Below are positions 1-14,275 of a DNA stretch of 64,000 nucleotides, in pieces. The position numbers and the translations under genes are program-made. Location of the stretch: positions 28,071,021 through 28,135,020 of the forward strand of contig NC_087151.1 of the NCBI RefSeq assembly GCF_035594125.1. The letters run 5' to 3'. Position 1 is the first letter of the stretch. Every line of letters starts with the position of its first letter. The stretch is from Scylla paramamosain. Its lineage: Eukaryota > Arthropoda > Malacostraca > Decapoda > Portunidae. Below the pieces are notes generated by a model that was not told where the DNA came from, ran no database searches, and saw only the letters and a program-made list of their open reading frames with translations.

Positions 1-3000
1 GGGGTAGTCACAGCCTGCCCTCTAAAGACAACTCTCTTCCTCCACACAAAACTACAAGCACCTAATAACACACACACCCTTCACTCCAAAAATTTTAAAA
101 TCATGGCGACTCCTACACCAGCCTCGGAGTCCCCATCTGGGGAGGGGACCATAAATGTCCCCAGGTCGGACTGCCTTTCCGTCGACGACCCTAAGTGTCT
201 TGACACCCCCCTCAACTTTTTCTTCATTAACTTCTGCAACATTCGCGGTCTAAGATCTAATTTTCAATCTGTAGAACACCACCTCTCCTCTTCTAAACCT
301 CATCTTCTTTTCCTCACTGAAACTCAGGTGTCTGAGGCAACTGACAGTAGCCCCTTTTCTGTTCCCTCCTACTTTCTCTATCCTCATTTTCGATCCAAAG
401 CTGGATGCTGCGTTTATGTGCGCAATGACTTAACCTGCTCTCGTGCCCACGCTCTTGAATCTTCCGAGTTTTCCACCATCTGGCTACGACTACAGAGTCA
501 TTCTCATACTAAATTTATCTGTGCTGTATACCTCTCTCCTAACTCCTCTGACTATAAGAAATTCTTTGACTACTTAACTTCCAAAGTGGAGCACATTCTG
601 ACCCTCTTCCCTTTTGCAGAGATCTCCATTCTTGGAGACTTCAATGTTCACCACCAGCTTTGGCTTTCCTCTCCCTTCACTGACCATCCTGGTGAACTAG
701 CCTACAACTTTGCTATCCTCCATGACCTAGAGCAATTGGTGCAACACCCTACTCGTATTCCTGACCGTCTTGGAGATACGCCCAACATTCTTGACCTTTT
801 CCTGACCTCTAATCCTTCTGCTTATGCTGTCACCCTTTCTTCTCCGTTGGGCTCCTCCGATCACAATCTCATATCTTTATCTTGTCCTATCACTCCAATC
901 CCTCCTCAGGATCCCCCTAAGCGAAGGTGCCTCTGGCGTTTTGCCTCTGCTAGTTGGGGGGACCTGAGGCGGTATTTTGCTGATTTTCCTTGGAATGACT
1001 ACTGCTTCCGTGTCAGAGACCCGTCTTTGTGTGCTGAGCGCATAACAGAGGTGATAGTGTCTGGCATGGAGGCGTACATTCCTCACTCTTTTTCTCGTCC
1101 TAAACCTTCTAAACCTTGGTTTAACACAGCTTGTTCTCGTGCTATACATGATAGAGAGGTGGCCCACAAAAGGTACTTAAGCCTTCCTTCACCAGAATCT
1201 CATGCACTTTATATTTCTGCCCGGAACCATGCCAAGTCTGTTCTCCAACTAGCCAAAAACTCCTTCATTAACAGAAAATGTCAAAACCTTTCAAGATCTA
1301 ACTCCCCTCGTGATTTCTGGCATCTAGCCAAAAATATCTCCAATAACTTTGCTTCTTCTTCTTTCCCTCCTCTACTTCAACCAGATGGCACCACTGCTAT
1401 CACATCTATTTCTAAAGCTGAACTCTTTGCTCAAACCTTTGCTAAAAACTCTACCTTGGACGATTCTGGGCTTGTTCCTCCCTCTCCTCCACCCTCTGAC
1501 TACTTCATGCCTCGTATTAAAATTCTTCGTAATGATGTTTTCCATGCCCTCGCTGGCCTAAACCCTCAGAAGGCTTATGGACCTGATGGGGTCCCTCCTA
1601 TTGTTCTCCGAAACTGTGCCTCCGTGCTTGCACCTTGCCTAGTCAAACTCTTTCAGCTCTGTCTGTCAACATCTACCTTTCCTTCTTGCTGGAAGTTTGC
1701 CTACATTCAACCTGTTCCTAAAAAGGGTGACCGCTCTAATCCCTCAAACTACCGTCCTATTGCTTTAATTTCCTGCTTATCTAAAGTTTTTGAATCTATC
1801 CTCAACAGGAAGATTCTTAAACATCTATCACTTCACAACCTTCTATCTGATCGCCAGTATGGGTTCCGTCAAGGCCGCTCTACTGGTGATCTTCTGGCTT
1901 TCCTTACTGAGTCTTGGTCATCCTCTTTTAGAGACTTTGGTGAAACTTTTGCTGTTGCCTTGGACATATCAAAAGCCTTTGATAGAGTCTGGCACAAAGC
2001 TTTGATTTCCAAACTACCCTCCTGCGGTTTCTATCCTTCTCTCTGTAACTTCATCTCAAGTTTCCTTTCTGACCGTTCTATTGCTGCTGTGGTAGACGGT
2101 CACTGTTCTTCTCCTAAATCTATTAACAGTGGTGTTCCTCAGGGTTCTGTCCTGTCACCCACTCTCTTCTTATTATTCATTAATGATCTTCTAAAACAAA
2201 CTTCTTGTCCTATCCACTCCTATGCTGATGATACCACCCTGCACTTTTCCACGTCTTTTCATAGACGTCCAACCCTTCAGGAGGTAAACATATCACGCAG
2301 GGAAGCCACAGAACGCCTGACTTCTGATCTTTCTAAAATTTCTGATTGGGGCAGAGCAAACTTGGTATTGTTCAATGCCTCAAAAACTCAATTCCTCCAT
2401 CTATCAACTCGACACAATCTTCCAGACAACTATCCCCTCTTCTTCAATGACACTCAACTATCCCCCTCTTCTACACTGAACATCCTCGGTCTGTCCTTTA
2501 CTTATAATCTGAACTGGAAACTTCACATCTCATCTCTAGCTAAAACAGCTTCCATGAAGTTAGGTGTTCTGAGACGTCTCCGCCAGTTTTTCTCACCCCC
2601 GCAGCTGCTAACTCTGTACAAGGGCCTTATCCGTCCATGTATGGAGTATGCTTCACATGTCTGGGGGGGTTCCACTCATACTGCTGTTCTAGACAGGGTG
2701 GAATCAAAAGCTTTTCGTCTCATCAACTCCTCTCCTCTAACTGACTGTCTTCAGCCTCTCTCTCACCGCCGCAATGTTGCATCTCTAGCTGTCTTCTACC
2801 GCTATTTTCATGCTAACTGCTCTTCTGATCTTGCTAACTGCATGCCTCCCCTCCTTCCGCGGCCTCGCTGCACAAGACTTTCTTCTTTCTCTCACTCCTA
2901 TTCTGTCCACCTCTCTAACGCAAGAGTTAACCAGTATTCTCAATCATTCATCCCTTTCTCTGGTAAACTCTGGAACTCCTTGCCTGCTTCTGTATTTCCA

Positions 3001-3174
3001 CCTTCCTATGACTTGAATTCCTTCAAGAGGGAGGTTTCAAGACACTTATCCACCAATTTTTGACCACTGCTTTGACCCTTTTAGGGACTGGCATTTCAGT
3101 GGGCATTTTTTTTATTAGATTTTTGTTGCCCTTGGCCAGTATCCTTCCTACATAAAAAAAAAAAAAAAAAAAAA
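1..3174 (+). mobile_element. LINE A copy 1 (I/Jockey-superfamily-like non-LTR retrotransposon), 5' end cut by window
   Basis: The element consists of a 5' leader (from before base 1), one long ORF (103-3063), a short 3' UTR and a poly(A) run at about 3152-3174. The same sequence recurs on the minus strand at 34357 to about 37640, and its 3' end recurs at several more places, so it is a dispersed repeat. The 3' UTR has a recognisable phrase (TTGCCCTTGGCCAGTATCC) that marks the other fragments. The poly(A) joins directly to a hAT transposase reading frame at 3175, so the element appears to have inserted into that transposon. Clade placement (I, Nimb, Jockey or relatives) is uncertain without a tree. 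Confidence 0.9.
103..3063 (+). CDS. LINE A endonuclease/reverse transcriptase polyprotein, intact
   Basis: The product is 986 residues and would nick target DNA and reverse-transcribe the element RNA in target-primed insertion. Residues about 35-275 form an apurinic-type endonuclease (EEP) domain: TETQ near residue 72, GDFNVHH near 178 and SSDHN near 252. The reverse transcriptase follows, with [21 protein letters not shown] near 621, [13 protein letters not shown], and the catalytic YADD at 707-710. The C-terminal 200 residues show a trp/arg-rich region without an RNase H that I can recognise. No stop or frameshift interrupts it, whereas the second copy carries two lesions. The start at 103 is the first ATG after the leader and is shared by position with copy 2. 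No separate gag-like ORF1 is visible in the window; it may lie upstream of base 1 or be absent. Confidence 0.92.
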   Translation: MATPTPASESPSGEGTINVPRSDCLSVDDPKCLDTPLNFFFINFCNIRGLRSNFQSVEHHLSSSKPHLLFLTETQVSEATDSSPFSVPSYFLYPHFRSKAGCCVYVRNDLTCSRAHALESSEFSTIWLRLQSHSHTKFICAVYLSPNSSDYKKFFDYLTSKVEHILTLFPFAEISILGDFNVHHQLWLSSPFTDHPGELAYNFAILHDLEQLVQHPTRIPDRLGDTPNILDLFLTSNPSAYAVTLSSPLGSSDHNLISLSCPITPIPPQDPPKRRCLWRFASASWGDLRRYFADFPWNDYCFRVRDPSLCAERITEVIVSGMEAYIPHSFSRPKPSKPWFNTACSRAIHDREVAHKRYLSLPSPESHALYISARNHAKSVLQLAKNSFINRKCQNLSRSNSPRDFWHLAKNISNNFASSSFPPLLQPDGTTAITSISKAELFAQTFAKNSTLDDSGLVPPSPPPSDYFMPRIKILRNDVFHALAGLNPQKAYGPDGVPPIVLRNCASVLAPCLVKLFQLCLSTSTFPSCWKFAYIQPVPKKGDRSNPSNYRPIALISCLSKVFESILNRKILKHLSLHNLLSDRQYGFRQGRSTGDLLAFLTESWSSSFRDFGETFAVALDISKAFDRVWHKALISKLPSCGFYPSLCNFISSFLSDRSIAAVVDGHCSSPKSINSGVPQGSVLSPTLFLLFINDLLKQTSCPIHSYADDTTLHFSTSFHRRPTLQEVNISRREATERLTSDLSKISDWGRANLVLFNASKTQFLHLSTRHNLPDNYPLFFNDTQLSPSSTLNILGLSFTYNLNWKLHISSLAKTASMKLGVLRRLRQFFSPPQLLTLYKGLIRPCMEYASHVWGGSTHTAVLDRVESKAFRLINSSPLTDCLQPLSHRRNVASLAVFYRYFHANCSSDLANCMPPLLPRPRCTRLSSFSHSYSVHLSNARVNQYSQSFIPFSGKLWNSLPASVFPPSYDLNSFKREVSRHLSTNF

Positions 3175-4818
3175 CACTCTCACAAGCAAGAGCTCATTAA
3201 CAGCATTCTTGTGGATGAATCCACAACTATATCGGTCTCTCAGAATTTATGCATCATGGTAAGAGTGGTTGAAGGAAATGCTGTTGTCACCAAATTTTGG
3301 GGTTTAGTGCCATTATTTAGTAGTGATCCTAATAAAGCTAATGAAGGTGCCACAGCTGCCAGGTTGTTTTCAGAGATAATGAAAACATTTACTGAAAATG
3401 GTATACCTACTTCTAATATCATTGGCTTTGGTTCTGATGGATGCAGCACTATGATGGGGCCTAATAACTCTGTGAGTAGCAGGTTAAAGGAACTTTGCCC
3501 AGGAATCTTTATTATGAAATGTGTGTGCCATTCTGCCCATATGTGCCTCTGAAGCATGCAAATAATTACCTGATGCTATTGAACAACTAGCTCATGATGT
3601 CCACAACACATTCAAGAACTCTTCAAAACGATTAGCACAATCTGTAGAATTTCAAGAGTTTGCTGGGGCTCAAAAGCTTAGGATTTTATTGCCATCTAGA
3701 ACGCGCTGGCTTTCCTACACGGCTGTTGTGGAAAGCATGCTTGAGCAGTGGGGCCCTCTTCAGATGTTCTTTACTGAATTAGATTTTCAACAGACGAAAA
3801 CTTGTGGTAGCACAGAAGTGTTTATGAACAACTGCACAATCCATTTACCAGGCTTTACTACTGCTTCCTTTCTTCAGTATTACCAAAGTTTACTCAGCTG
3901 AACCTTGTATTTCAAAGTGAAAGAGTGGTCATAACTGAATTGCACTGGCAAGTTTGTAATTTATATAAAGAATTGCTACTGATGTACATGAACCATGAAT
4001 ACATTGTGAAAACCATGCTTTCAAAAGTTGATCCAAGATATCAACGTGAGTTCCTGATGCTAGAGCAGGTGTATTTGGGTGCATCTGTCTTAAAAACAAT
4101 AACAGACAATCCAGAATTAAGCAAGCAAAAAAAGGAAATGTATGAGTTTCGCATCCACTGCAGATTATTTTTGATAGTAGCAGCAGAACAGATCAGGAAG
4201 AGATTTAATTTCGGAGATGAAGTCCTTTCAAGAATGGTTATGCTGGAGCCAGCCAGTGTTCTAGGCATCCAGGGCAAAGTGCAAGAGCAAAGTTTGGTGT
4301 CCCTCGCGACACACCTTCCCCGAATCATTGCCCAGGATGATTCTACCCTCCAGCAACTGGACGATGAGCGGAGGAGGCTTGCCGTAGAAGATCTGCCTGA
4401 ATCCATTACCAACATGGCGAAAAAAGTGGACAAAAGCAATTACAACCAGCCTGATAAATTTTGGTGTGCCATAAAAACTCTGGAGGATAGTGATGGAAAC
4501 CCCAAGTTTAAGCTTGTTTCAGACTTTTCACTAGGATGTCTTTCTTTGCCTCATGCTAATGCTGACTGTGAGCGCTGCTTCTCTAGTGTAAACCGTGTGA
4601 CAACAAAAGACAGAAATAAGCTAAAAACAGAAACCGTAAGAGACATCATCCTAGCGAAGCAGTGTGTTACTTCCACATCCAACAGTGACTGTACGACCTT
4701 CAAGCCATCAGAATCAATGATAAAAAACATGACATCAAGAGTGCTATATTCCTCCAATGAAGAGAGTGCCGGGGCTGCTGACGACGTGCCGGATGTATAT
4801 ATAGAACAAGACCAGTAA
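3175..4818 (+). pseudogene. hAT-family transposase remnant, 5' truncated and frameshifted
   Basis: Three reading-frame segments of one transposase follow each other. The first (3175-3552) has VDEST and FGSDGCSTMMG of the RNase-H-like core, and CHSAH. A frameshift near 3545 and a TAA near 3563 then break it. The second (about 3570-3895) includes LPSRTRWLSY. A further frameshift near 3885 leads to the third (about 3900-4818), which ends with the hAT C-terminal dimerisation region (LSLPHANADCERCFSSVN at about 4540-4600). The order and motifs match hAT transposases of the type domesticated as ZBED/ZNF862-like proteins. The N-terminal part, including any BED finger, is missing: the poly(A) of LINE A sits exactly at the left edge. 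Terminal inverted repeats were not found. I infer a dead transposon rather than a host gene. Confidence 0.8.
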
Positions 4819-4934
4819 TCTCTTACATAGTAAGTAAACAACTTAACGAAGTGTCCTGTAGTTTTTCTCCAATTATTAATGATATGTATTTAGGAAAGTG
4901 TTTTGTTTGTTAAGGGCATTGTTGTTTTTTTCAT

Positions 4935-7228
<2,294 letters not shown>

Positions 7229-7314
7229 CGACCAATGTTTGAAATAGTAGCCATTTGAAAAAAAAAAAAACGAAGAACTGTATTTCAAGGAAAACAAGAT
7301 GTGTTAGGAGGGTA

Positions 7315-7350
<36 letters not shown>

Positions 7351-8059
7351 AATAGCAAAAGTAATATAAATAAACCTCTCTTCACCAGGAACATCTCCTT
7401 GCTGCATGGAGCCTTCCAGTAGCACAGCATGTCGCCATGTCCAGAAACCTTTTCTTTGTTTCCTGACCATAGCTTTTACCTTTGCTCACATACAGAAAAT
7501 ACAAGGTTTATTTTCTTTAATTCTTTTACTAAAATATCGTGAAGGAATAAGTAGACATATAATATCTTCTCAAATTGAAAACTCTACTTTATCTTGTATG
7601 TGAAGACCTTCAAGTTACAATACACCTCACTGTTTAAGAGTTTAATGTGCATATAAATGTTTTCTGTCATGCTTTCTGTGCTGTGTGATGTTGCAGTGAA
7701 ATGGTTGCATTCCGGACTAAGTTGTGAGTCACACACGTCTATCAAGCAGCAGGAGTATAGATTGTGTGTTTTCCCTGCAGGTGGTAACATGGAGAGCAAG
7801 TGGAAGGACCTTGGGAGACTTCTATAACTCAGGAGCAAGAAGTACACCTTACTGGAGCCTTGTGACTGACTGGTGGTGGTGACTGCCGGAAGCTTGATCT
7901 ACTGCCATGGGAGGTATAAAAAGTTGGCAACTTGTCATTCCAAAAACTGGAGAAATAAAAAATCTGCAGCACTTTCAGTTACAAGAATTTTGGATAAGAG
8001 ATTCTCAGTTGTATATAATCAGAGTATTGTTGAGAGCATGATAAATATTAAAATGGTCA

Positions 8060-8060
8060 T

Positions 8061-8136
<76 letters not shown>

Positions 8137-8152
8137 CGCGCGCGCGCGCGCA
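8060..8152. repeat. (GT)n-(GC)n microsatellite
   Basis: GT dinucleotides grade into GC at the right end and are followed by a GTGGGTGTGGGTG-like stretch. Confidence 0.95.
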
Positions 8153-8217
8153 CATGCATATGTGGGTGTGGGTGTATATGAATATGTATGTATGTGTAGG
8201 ATAAGAGAAAGGTGGTT

Positions 8218-8322
8218 AATAATGCATGTTTCATAAAGCAGGAGAGGCATGCTCTTACCAAGATTAGAAGAGAAGTAAGTGTGAAAATAGTGGTACAAGA
8301 TAGCAAGAAATGCATCATATGG
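8218..8322 (-). mobile_element. Degenerate LINE A 3' fragment
   Basis: The stretch around GGAGAGGCATGC and AAGATTAGAAGAG, continuing to GATAGCAAGAAATGC, matches with many differences the region at 34680-34755 of LINE A copy 2 on the same strand. It is an old decayed fragment in the part encoding the C-terminus. Confidence 0.55.
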
Positions 8323-9059
8323 GCTGGATAAGTGCATGTGTGGTACTTTTGTTAATAATGACCGGAATGAATAAGTGTTATCGGTGAGGCGTGTTGTGAA
8401 GTGTTAATGAAGGGTTATAAGGAATGATTTGTAGTGATCATTGTGAAATAAGAGGAGAGGATGCGTGACTGAGGTTTTTTATTGCAAGATATGCATGTGA
8501 AAGGTATTTGGTGAAAAATAAGGATGTTTTTTTGGGTATTCATGGATATTGAAAGAAATAGATATGGAAGAGTTGTGGGGTGTTTCAGGATTGTTTGGGC
8601 AGGGGATGGGCTATTAAAGGGAGTGAAAAGTTTGTAAAACGTTTGTGAAAAGTAAAAAGCCATCATTCGATTGGTAGAATTAGTGTGTATGTGTGATATA
8701 AGATATATAATGTCTTCATAATCATTTTCCCTAAGTTGCATTACTCTTGCAGATGTCTGTCTACTGCTAGTGAATATCCTGTCTGCAATCAGGCTGGTAG
8801 TGCCATGTCGCAGGGTCTGACGTCAGGAAGAGCCAAATTGAGGGTGTCTACAGCCAGTACTGGGTGTCCTGCTGTACAAGTGTCACAAGTCAGGTGCCAC
8901 AGCACAGTGTCAGCTGACTCCACTAGTGTATTATCTAGTCCAGGATGCATTGCTGTATGACTTGTATGTCTTTAGCAACAAATAAATTTGTGACTATTTG
9001 TATATGTGTGAAATATATAGTTTGGTAACATGTGATAGTGTAAAATAAATATTTAGTGG
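8323..9059. other. No gene recognised
   Basis: AT-rich unique-looking sequence. A short open stretch at 8736-8960 has no recognisable domain and weak codon character. I see nothing functional. Confidence 0.4.
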
Positions 9060-9310
9060 TAACAATTCATGCCCTGAAGGTAAAAAAAAAAAAATTCCCA
9101 AAAATTCCATGCCCTGAAGGGAAAAAAAAAGCCAGGATTGGCCCAAAATTCCCAAAAATAAACTAAGTTTAAGGTACAATTTGTACATAGAAGCCACGTC
9201 TGAGCAACACCAGAGTCACTCGGACGGGGCCTCTATGTGCAAATTGTACCCTAAACTTTGGCCAAAAAGGCCAATCCTAGCTTTTTTTTTCTTCAGGGTA
9301 TGAATTGTTA
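9060..9310. mobile_element. MITE-like foldback element with about 20-bp near-perfect terminal inverted repeats
   Basis: The left terminus at 9060-9079 and the reverse complement of the right terminus at 9291-9310 agree at 19 of 20 bases. Inner arms also pair: a poly(A)/poly(T) block, then GGATTGGCC against GGCCAATCC, then a segment around GTACAATTTG against CAAATTGTAC near the centre. A TA dinucleotide sits at each end, compatible with a Tc1/mariner-type TA target duplication (inference). The left arm contains an internal repeat of the CATGCCCTGAAGG motif. No coding capacity is seen. Confidence 0.65.
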
Positions 9311-9375
9311 ATCCCAGGAAACTTGTTCATTTGTTAAAGATATTGGCATAGCATACATAACCATTATGTTCAAGA

Positions 9376-9494
9376 TAGTATATTGAATTTTTGTTTTACT
9401 GCAGTTTTTACAGTATGGTAAGTTAATAAATACATGGTATATTGAATTTTTATGGTTTTACTGCATTTTTTACAGTGTATGGTAAGTTAATACA
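9376..9494. repeat. Tandem duplication of about 59 bp
   Basis: Two adjacent copies share TATATTGAATTTTT, TTTTACTGCA and ATGGTAAGTTAATA in the same order, with small insertions in the second copy. Confidence 0.7.
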
Positions 9495-10500
9495 CAACAG
9501 GATAAACTTGGCACTTATTTTCCTTATTACTGAAGTGCTGGAATGTACAAAACTTATCCCAAGCCTGAATGAAGGTGGTGATGCTTGTTGAGTATAGAAG
9601 AGAGACTTCTTACATTCTTCCTTCCCAGACTGGAGTGGAGAACTCTGGCAGAAGGGCCTGGAAGTAGTGATGCTTGCTGATTCTTGTATCAACTTGAGTG
9701 AGGAGCAAACTCTTCCTGGTGAAGCTGCCAATAACTAGTGCCTCTGCAAGTCCTCAATGTTGCTTGTCAGTCTCACCACAACTTGAAGGAAATTTCATGC
9801 ACTCTTCTTGCTGTTAACTGCTTGACAATCTTGCTCCTGCTCAAAATTTTTGACTTCCACTCTTCTTGCTGCAACTTGACTTCCTTGATTACAATGAAAA
9901 CTCTTGAACTAGGCCCCTTTCTTTGTCCTGATGATACTTTTTAACACCTCTTGTCAGGCTTGAAGGTAGAGACACGGCCTCTCTTCCTGGTGGAACTTGA
10001 TTCCCTGATTGCAATGGAGAATGTCAGGCCTCATATGGCAGCACTACTTGATAACCAGATGCCAGTAGTGCAGTAGTAAGTGTTGGTAGAGATTCTTGTA
10101 GCTGTTCATGAAGTGGAAACCGCACACTTCACACCTGTAAGGAAAACAAACCATTATTTCCTAGACATGTGAAACTTATGTGCTGAGATTCTTAGTAATG
10201 TGTTTGACAATTGATTCTCTAGAAAACTGAAGACAAAAATAATAGGAGAATGTTAGGTATAGAAAATATGCCGAAATTCTTACTATGAAATATCTGGGGA
10301 TTAATTCCTTAGAAAACTATGACTAGACAAGAAACATGACGGGGAAACAAACAAATTTAAAAAGTACAACATAGTATGAGAACTGCTGAGATTTATTATG
10401 TGAGTGCGTGAGCGCTTGCGTGGGCGTATGCATGAGTATGTGTGTGCATACAGCGTTATTAAAGGTGTGTGTGTGTGTGTGCTGAGTGCATGTACTTACA
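9495..10500. other. No gene recognised
   Basis: The region contains loosely repeated phrases such as TCTTCTTGCTG and ACTTGA with CCTTGATTACAATG. These suggest degenerate internal repetition at 9700-10030. No exon-like open frame with splice sites was convincing. Confidence 0.35.
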
Positions 10501-10517
10501 ACAAAAATAAACATATC

Positions 10518-10617
<100 letters not shown>

Positions 10618-10756
10618 AAGGAAAGTAATGACCAATCCTACTTAAACCAATTGTTAGTGAATAAGCAGAAGGAACAAAATAGCGGCCAGACATACTAATC
10701 CAACGTGGTTTTACGTACTCGTATATTAATAATCTCAACTTCACTTCCATGATTCT

Positions 10757-11190
10757 CACCTCAGTAAGGTAAATCACACCTCAGTAAGGTAAATCACATG
10801 TTAATCACCTGGACAAATAAGCAACTTCCCATCTGGTCAGCGTACTTCTCTCACCTGACAAGCTTAATTACGTTACCTGCAATCTAATCACCCTTGCCGC
10901 TTAATAATTCGCAAATTGCTAAGCTTATTATTCCCCTGAACATACAACTTCCCACCTGGTCAGCATATTCATCTCTCACCTGACTATGCTTAACTACAAT
11001 CACCATCTGCCAACCTAATCACATCTATCAATCTCACCTGGTCAACTTTAGGCCTGGTGAGTCATATCAGCTCATCTGACAATCACATTGCCTAACGTGG
11101 CTAACCTAATCCCCATCCCCGGGCGAACCTACCCCAATCACACCTACCCAGCCTAATGCTCACGTATCCAACCTAATCACTCACAATCTC
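10757..11190. repeat. Degenerate repeat field (CACCTGGTCA / CCTAATCAC phrases)
   Basis: Short phrases such as AACTTCCCATCTGGTCAGC, TCTCACCTGAC and CTAATCAC recur through 430 bp with variable spacing. At 10757-10800 a 20-bp unit, CACCTCAGTAAGGTAAATCA, is directly duplicated. I interpret this as a decayed minisatellite. Confidence 0.5.
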
Positions 11191-11212
11191 ACGAGTTACA
11201 CATTAATTTCGG

Positions 11213-11555
11213 TTTTATTATAGTTTAAGCCATTACACACTACGTGGTAATAACCTACCTCATTTTGTTCTCACTATTCACATAATTTCTAATGATTACA
11301 CTACTTGTCGGAAATTAATAATAACGCCACAATAGGCATGGGAATGCACAGCGCTCTCAACTTTTTCTAAGTCCACAGGTAAACATAAATGGTGTGTTGT
11401 TGCCTGAACTTCAGTTGTTAGGTTAGGTTAGGTTAGGGTTTTATTATAGTTTAAGCCATTACACACTACGTGGTGATAACCTACCTCATTTTGTTCTTCT
11501 CACTATTCACATAATTTCTAATGATTACACTACTTGTCGGAAATTAATAATAACG
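11213..11555. repeat. Direct repeat pair of about 115 bp flanking a TTAGG run
   Basis: The copies run from about 11213 to 11327 and from about 11439 to 11555. Both begin GGTTTTATTATAGTTTAAGC, contain ACACTACGTGGT, and end GGAAATTAATAATAACGCC. They differ by one substitution and a 3-bp insertion that I can see. Between them, at about 11418-11437, lie four TTAGG units. Confidence 0.85.
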
Positions 11556-11680
11556 CCGTGGGCCGTGGGTAGAGACTGGGGACATTAGCTTAAACTATAA
11601 ATTTACCTTAATTCCACCTAGTGAGTAAAGATTTAATATTCGGTGTTACTTTGGCTTGTTATCTACAAGGAAAAAATATC

Positions 11681-11728
11681 TACACCGTAGTTTGGCTTGT
11701 TATCTACAAGGAAAAAGTATCCACACTA
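11681..11728. repeat. Tandem duplicate TTTGGCTTGTTATCTACAAG
   Basis: A unit of about 45 bp is present twice in a row in this area, differing at a few positions in the right half. Confidence 0.7.
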
Positions 11729-11934
11729 CAAATGTTTATTTTGGAATGATATATAACAGAAAATGTAATTAAAATAAAAAAAATCTTTTATTCATATTCT
11801 AGCGATGAACAGCAAGTACAATACATCGGCTAAAAATACTAAATAGAGGTCAGGAGCTTCTTTTCTCATCATCCGCCAACAGTAGTAGTCTTGGTGAGAT
11901 TGAAATGCTCTTTGATTGATGCCTCACATTATTT

Positions 11935-12315
11935 TCAATATACGAATCTTCGCATCAAGCTAGGATCTTTCAGTTCTTGAGTATGAGCTCCGATGTTAGA
12001 ATCAACGTAATATTGCTGATGATTTACGGAAAAATTAAGAAGTATGAGTTGGTTTAAATTAGAGTAAGCTGGCCAGTCGTCGGAATTTATTATTGAGCCT
12101 TCAGCGACTTCTCTCCGAATAATTGGGTGAAGTGTCTCGCGGTCTCTTCTTTGAACTTCGACACTAGAACAGACATTCCACTCATGCTTCAGACTCTCTA
12201 GCCAGATATTTTCTCTCGAAACTAGGACAAATGTTTTCCTTATTCTTGATAAGTACAACTTTTCTTGTTGTAGATCATAATATAAAGAGTAGATCGCATA
12301 CCAAAGAAGGTTCAT
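11935..12315 (-). pseudogene. Merlin-type (ISXO2/IS1595-like) DDE transposase remnant
   Basis: The 126-residue frame resembles the ISXO2-like transposase domain found in eukaryotic Merlin elements and bacterial IS1595. The matching features are the pattern RDRETLHPIIRREV, then INSDDWPAYSNL carrying a catalytic aspartate, then VNHQQYYVDSNIGAHTQ. In the family, HTQ is followed by a catalytic glutamate (xIE); here it reads HTQELK and the frame stops soon after, so the third catalytic position appears lost. The N-terminal zinc ribbon is not visible. The region looks like a 5'- and 3'-decayed DNA transposon. Terminal repeats were not identified. Confidence 0.7.
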
Positions 12316-12890
12316 GGCAGATAGTTAAGAAGCCAAAGTAGCACCTAACATTCTTTCTATTACCAAACTCTTACCTTCACTGCCTCCTTCAGCGTCCCAC
12401 CACGAGTCCTCCGCCCCTCAACCTCCCTCTCTCGCTGCTGGTGGTAAAAGGGGCCGAGCGGAGACGATAGGCTGGAAGAAGACGAGACAATGATTCATAT
12501 TCTGAAGCACTTCTGCGCCGCACCTCCACTAAACAGATAAAACTCTAGATGAAGTTGCACAGGTTTTCAAAGATATCTTTATGGTTCTAGGGACAGATTA
12601 ACACGATTTCTATATCATTAACAGGAGAAACAAACGCATTTAAAAACCCGGCTAATCATCTGTGACATTTGAAAAAAAAAAAAAAAAGTCGTGGTGAGAC
12701 AGCAATTAAAGCGTTTCGGAATACTTAGTGACACTCGTAATGTTTTTTTTTTAATCACTGGTATTAATATGTGTGTGTTGGTATATTTGTTGGCTTGTGT
12801 AAGTAAAGTTACATACTGTGTTTTGAGTTTTATTAAAAATGTTCATGTTTTATTAGTTTGTAGTTAACGAGTGTTTGAATGATTGTTAAG

Positions 12891-12944
<54 letters not shown>

Positions 12945-14275
12945 TTCATTCATTTCGTTTCTTCCTTCCGTCTCTCTTTCTCTTCTTCCCCTCCCCTCAC
13001 TCTATTTTCCCCCACTTCTCTCTTTTTCATCCATTCATTCACTCGTTAACCTTTCCTTCTCCCATCCCCCACATTCTTTCCTCCCCACCTTCTCTATCTC
13101 TCCGGTGCCCTCCTTTCCTTTCCCTCCCTCCCTTACCCTACTTATCTCTCCTTTCCCACGTTCTTTATCTCTCCTTCCATCACCCCTCCCTCTTGGCCCC
13201 ATCACCCGTCATAGGCAGGGGCAGGGGTGACAGATGGAAGGGTTTTGAGGAATACACCCTGAGCATGAACTGTCCGAGCGTGTCTGGCGTAAAGGTGGCA
13301 GGTAGGAACCTGGGGCCAGCTCAAGGCGCGCCAGTACCTCCCTGTAATTGATGTACACGCCTAAACTGGTAGAAGTAATCGGCTGGGAGAGGCCTCCTGG
13401 TGGGGTCCCTGGTCTGGTTAGGAGGCAAACAAATTGGTGATTAAGTTTAGTTTGGTTAGTAGTGTGTTGTTTTGCTTGGGTCTGATAGTGGTGGTGGTGT
13501 GTGGTTGTGTGGTGGTAGTTGGGTGGGAGAAGTCTGGTGGGGTGCCTGGTCTGGTGGGTGGGTGGTAGAGAAAAGGTTAGGTTTGGTTAGGTTATGCTTG
13601 ATGTGGGTGAGAGTGGTGATTTGGGTAGGTTTGGTTTGGTGTGGGAGATCTGTTTCTTTGACTGAAAAGTGCATTAAAATTTTTCCTTTTCTTGTGTTTA
13701 TGGATATATTTGTTCTTGTCATTAAGAAAAAAAAAAAATTCCTCTTCCTTGCTCGTGAATGAATTTTTTTCCTTTTTTTTGGCAGGAAAAGCTACATTTT
13801 CCTATTCCTGACTTGAGTGATTGAAAACTTTTCCTCTGGGTGTGAAAAGACTAAAATTTTTCTTTCTCGTGTGGTTATGAAAAGTTTTCCTCCTCTCCTC
13901 GCTGTGAAAAGACCACTAGCGTGATTATGAAAACCTTAGCTTAATTGGCTGTGAAAAGAGAGAAAAAAAAAAAAAATCCTCTCTAGCTTGAATGAGGGAA
14001 AACTTTTGCTTCTCTGACTGTGAAGAAATTGTCAAATAGACAAAATAACATGCTGCCAAAATAACAGGACTTAAAATAAACGCTCAACTTACTTAGAAAT
14101 ACAAGTAATACATCCTGGAAACATTATGTACAAAAAAAAAAAAAAAATAAATAAATAAATAAAAATAAATAAATAAATAGAAATAAAAAAAAATAAAAAA
14201 ATAGATAAGGCAAACGAGTCAATTATGCAAAAACGTAAAAAAATATATTAAAAAAACTTAAATGGTCACAATACT
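12316..14275. other. Non-coding, with (CT)n and T/C-rich low-complexity blocks
   Basis: A (CT)n tract lies at about 12892-12938, followed by pyrimidine-rich sequence to 13200. Next come GTGGT-rich sequence at 13430-13660 and A-rich/T-rich sequence to 14230. The open frames here are products of biased composition. Several phrases of the form CTGTGAAAAGA recur at 13800-14030, suggesting another decayed repeat. Confidence 0.5.

Noticed and set aside
877..1167. Minus-strand open frame inside LINE A, repeated at 36361-36651
   Set aside because: Antisense shadow of the polyprotein; it recurs only because the element recurs.
12883..13230. Ser/Pro/Leu-rich open frame
   Set aside because: It is driven by pyrimidine-rich low-complexity sequence following a (CT)n tract.
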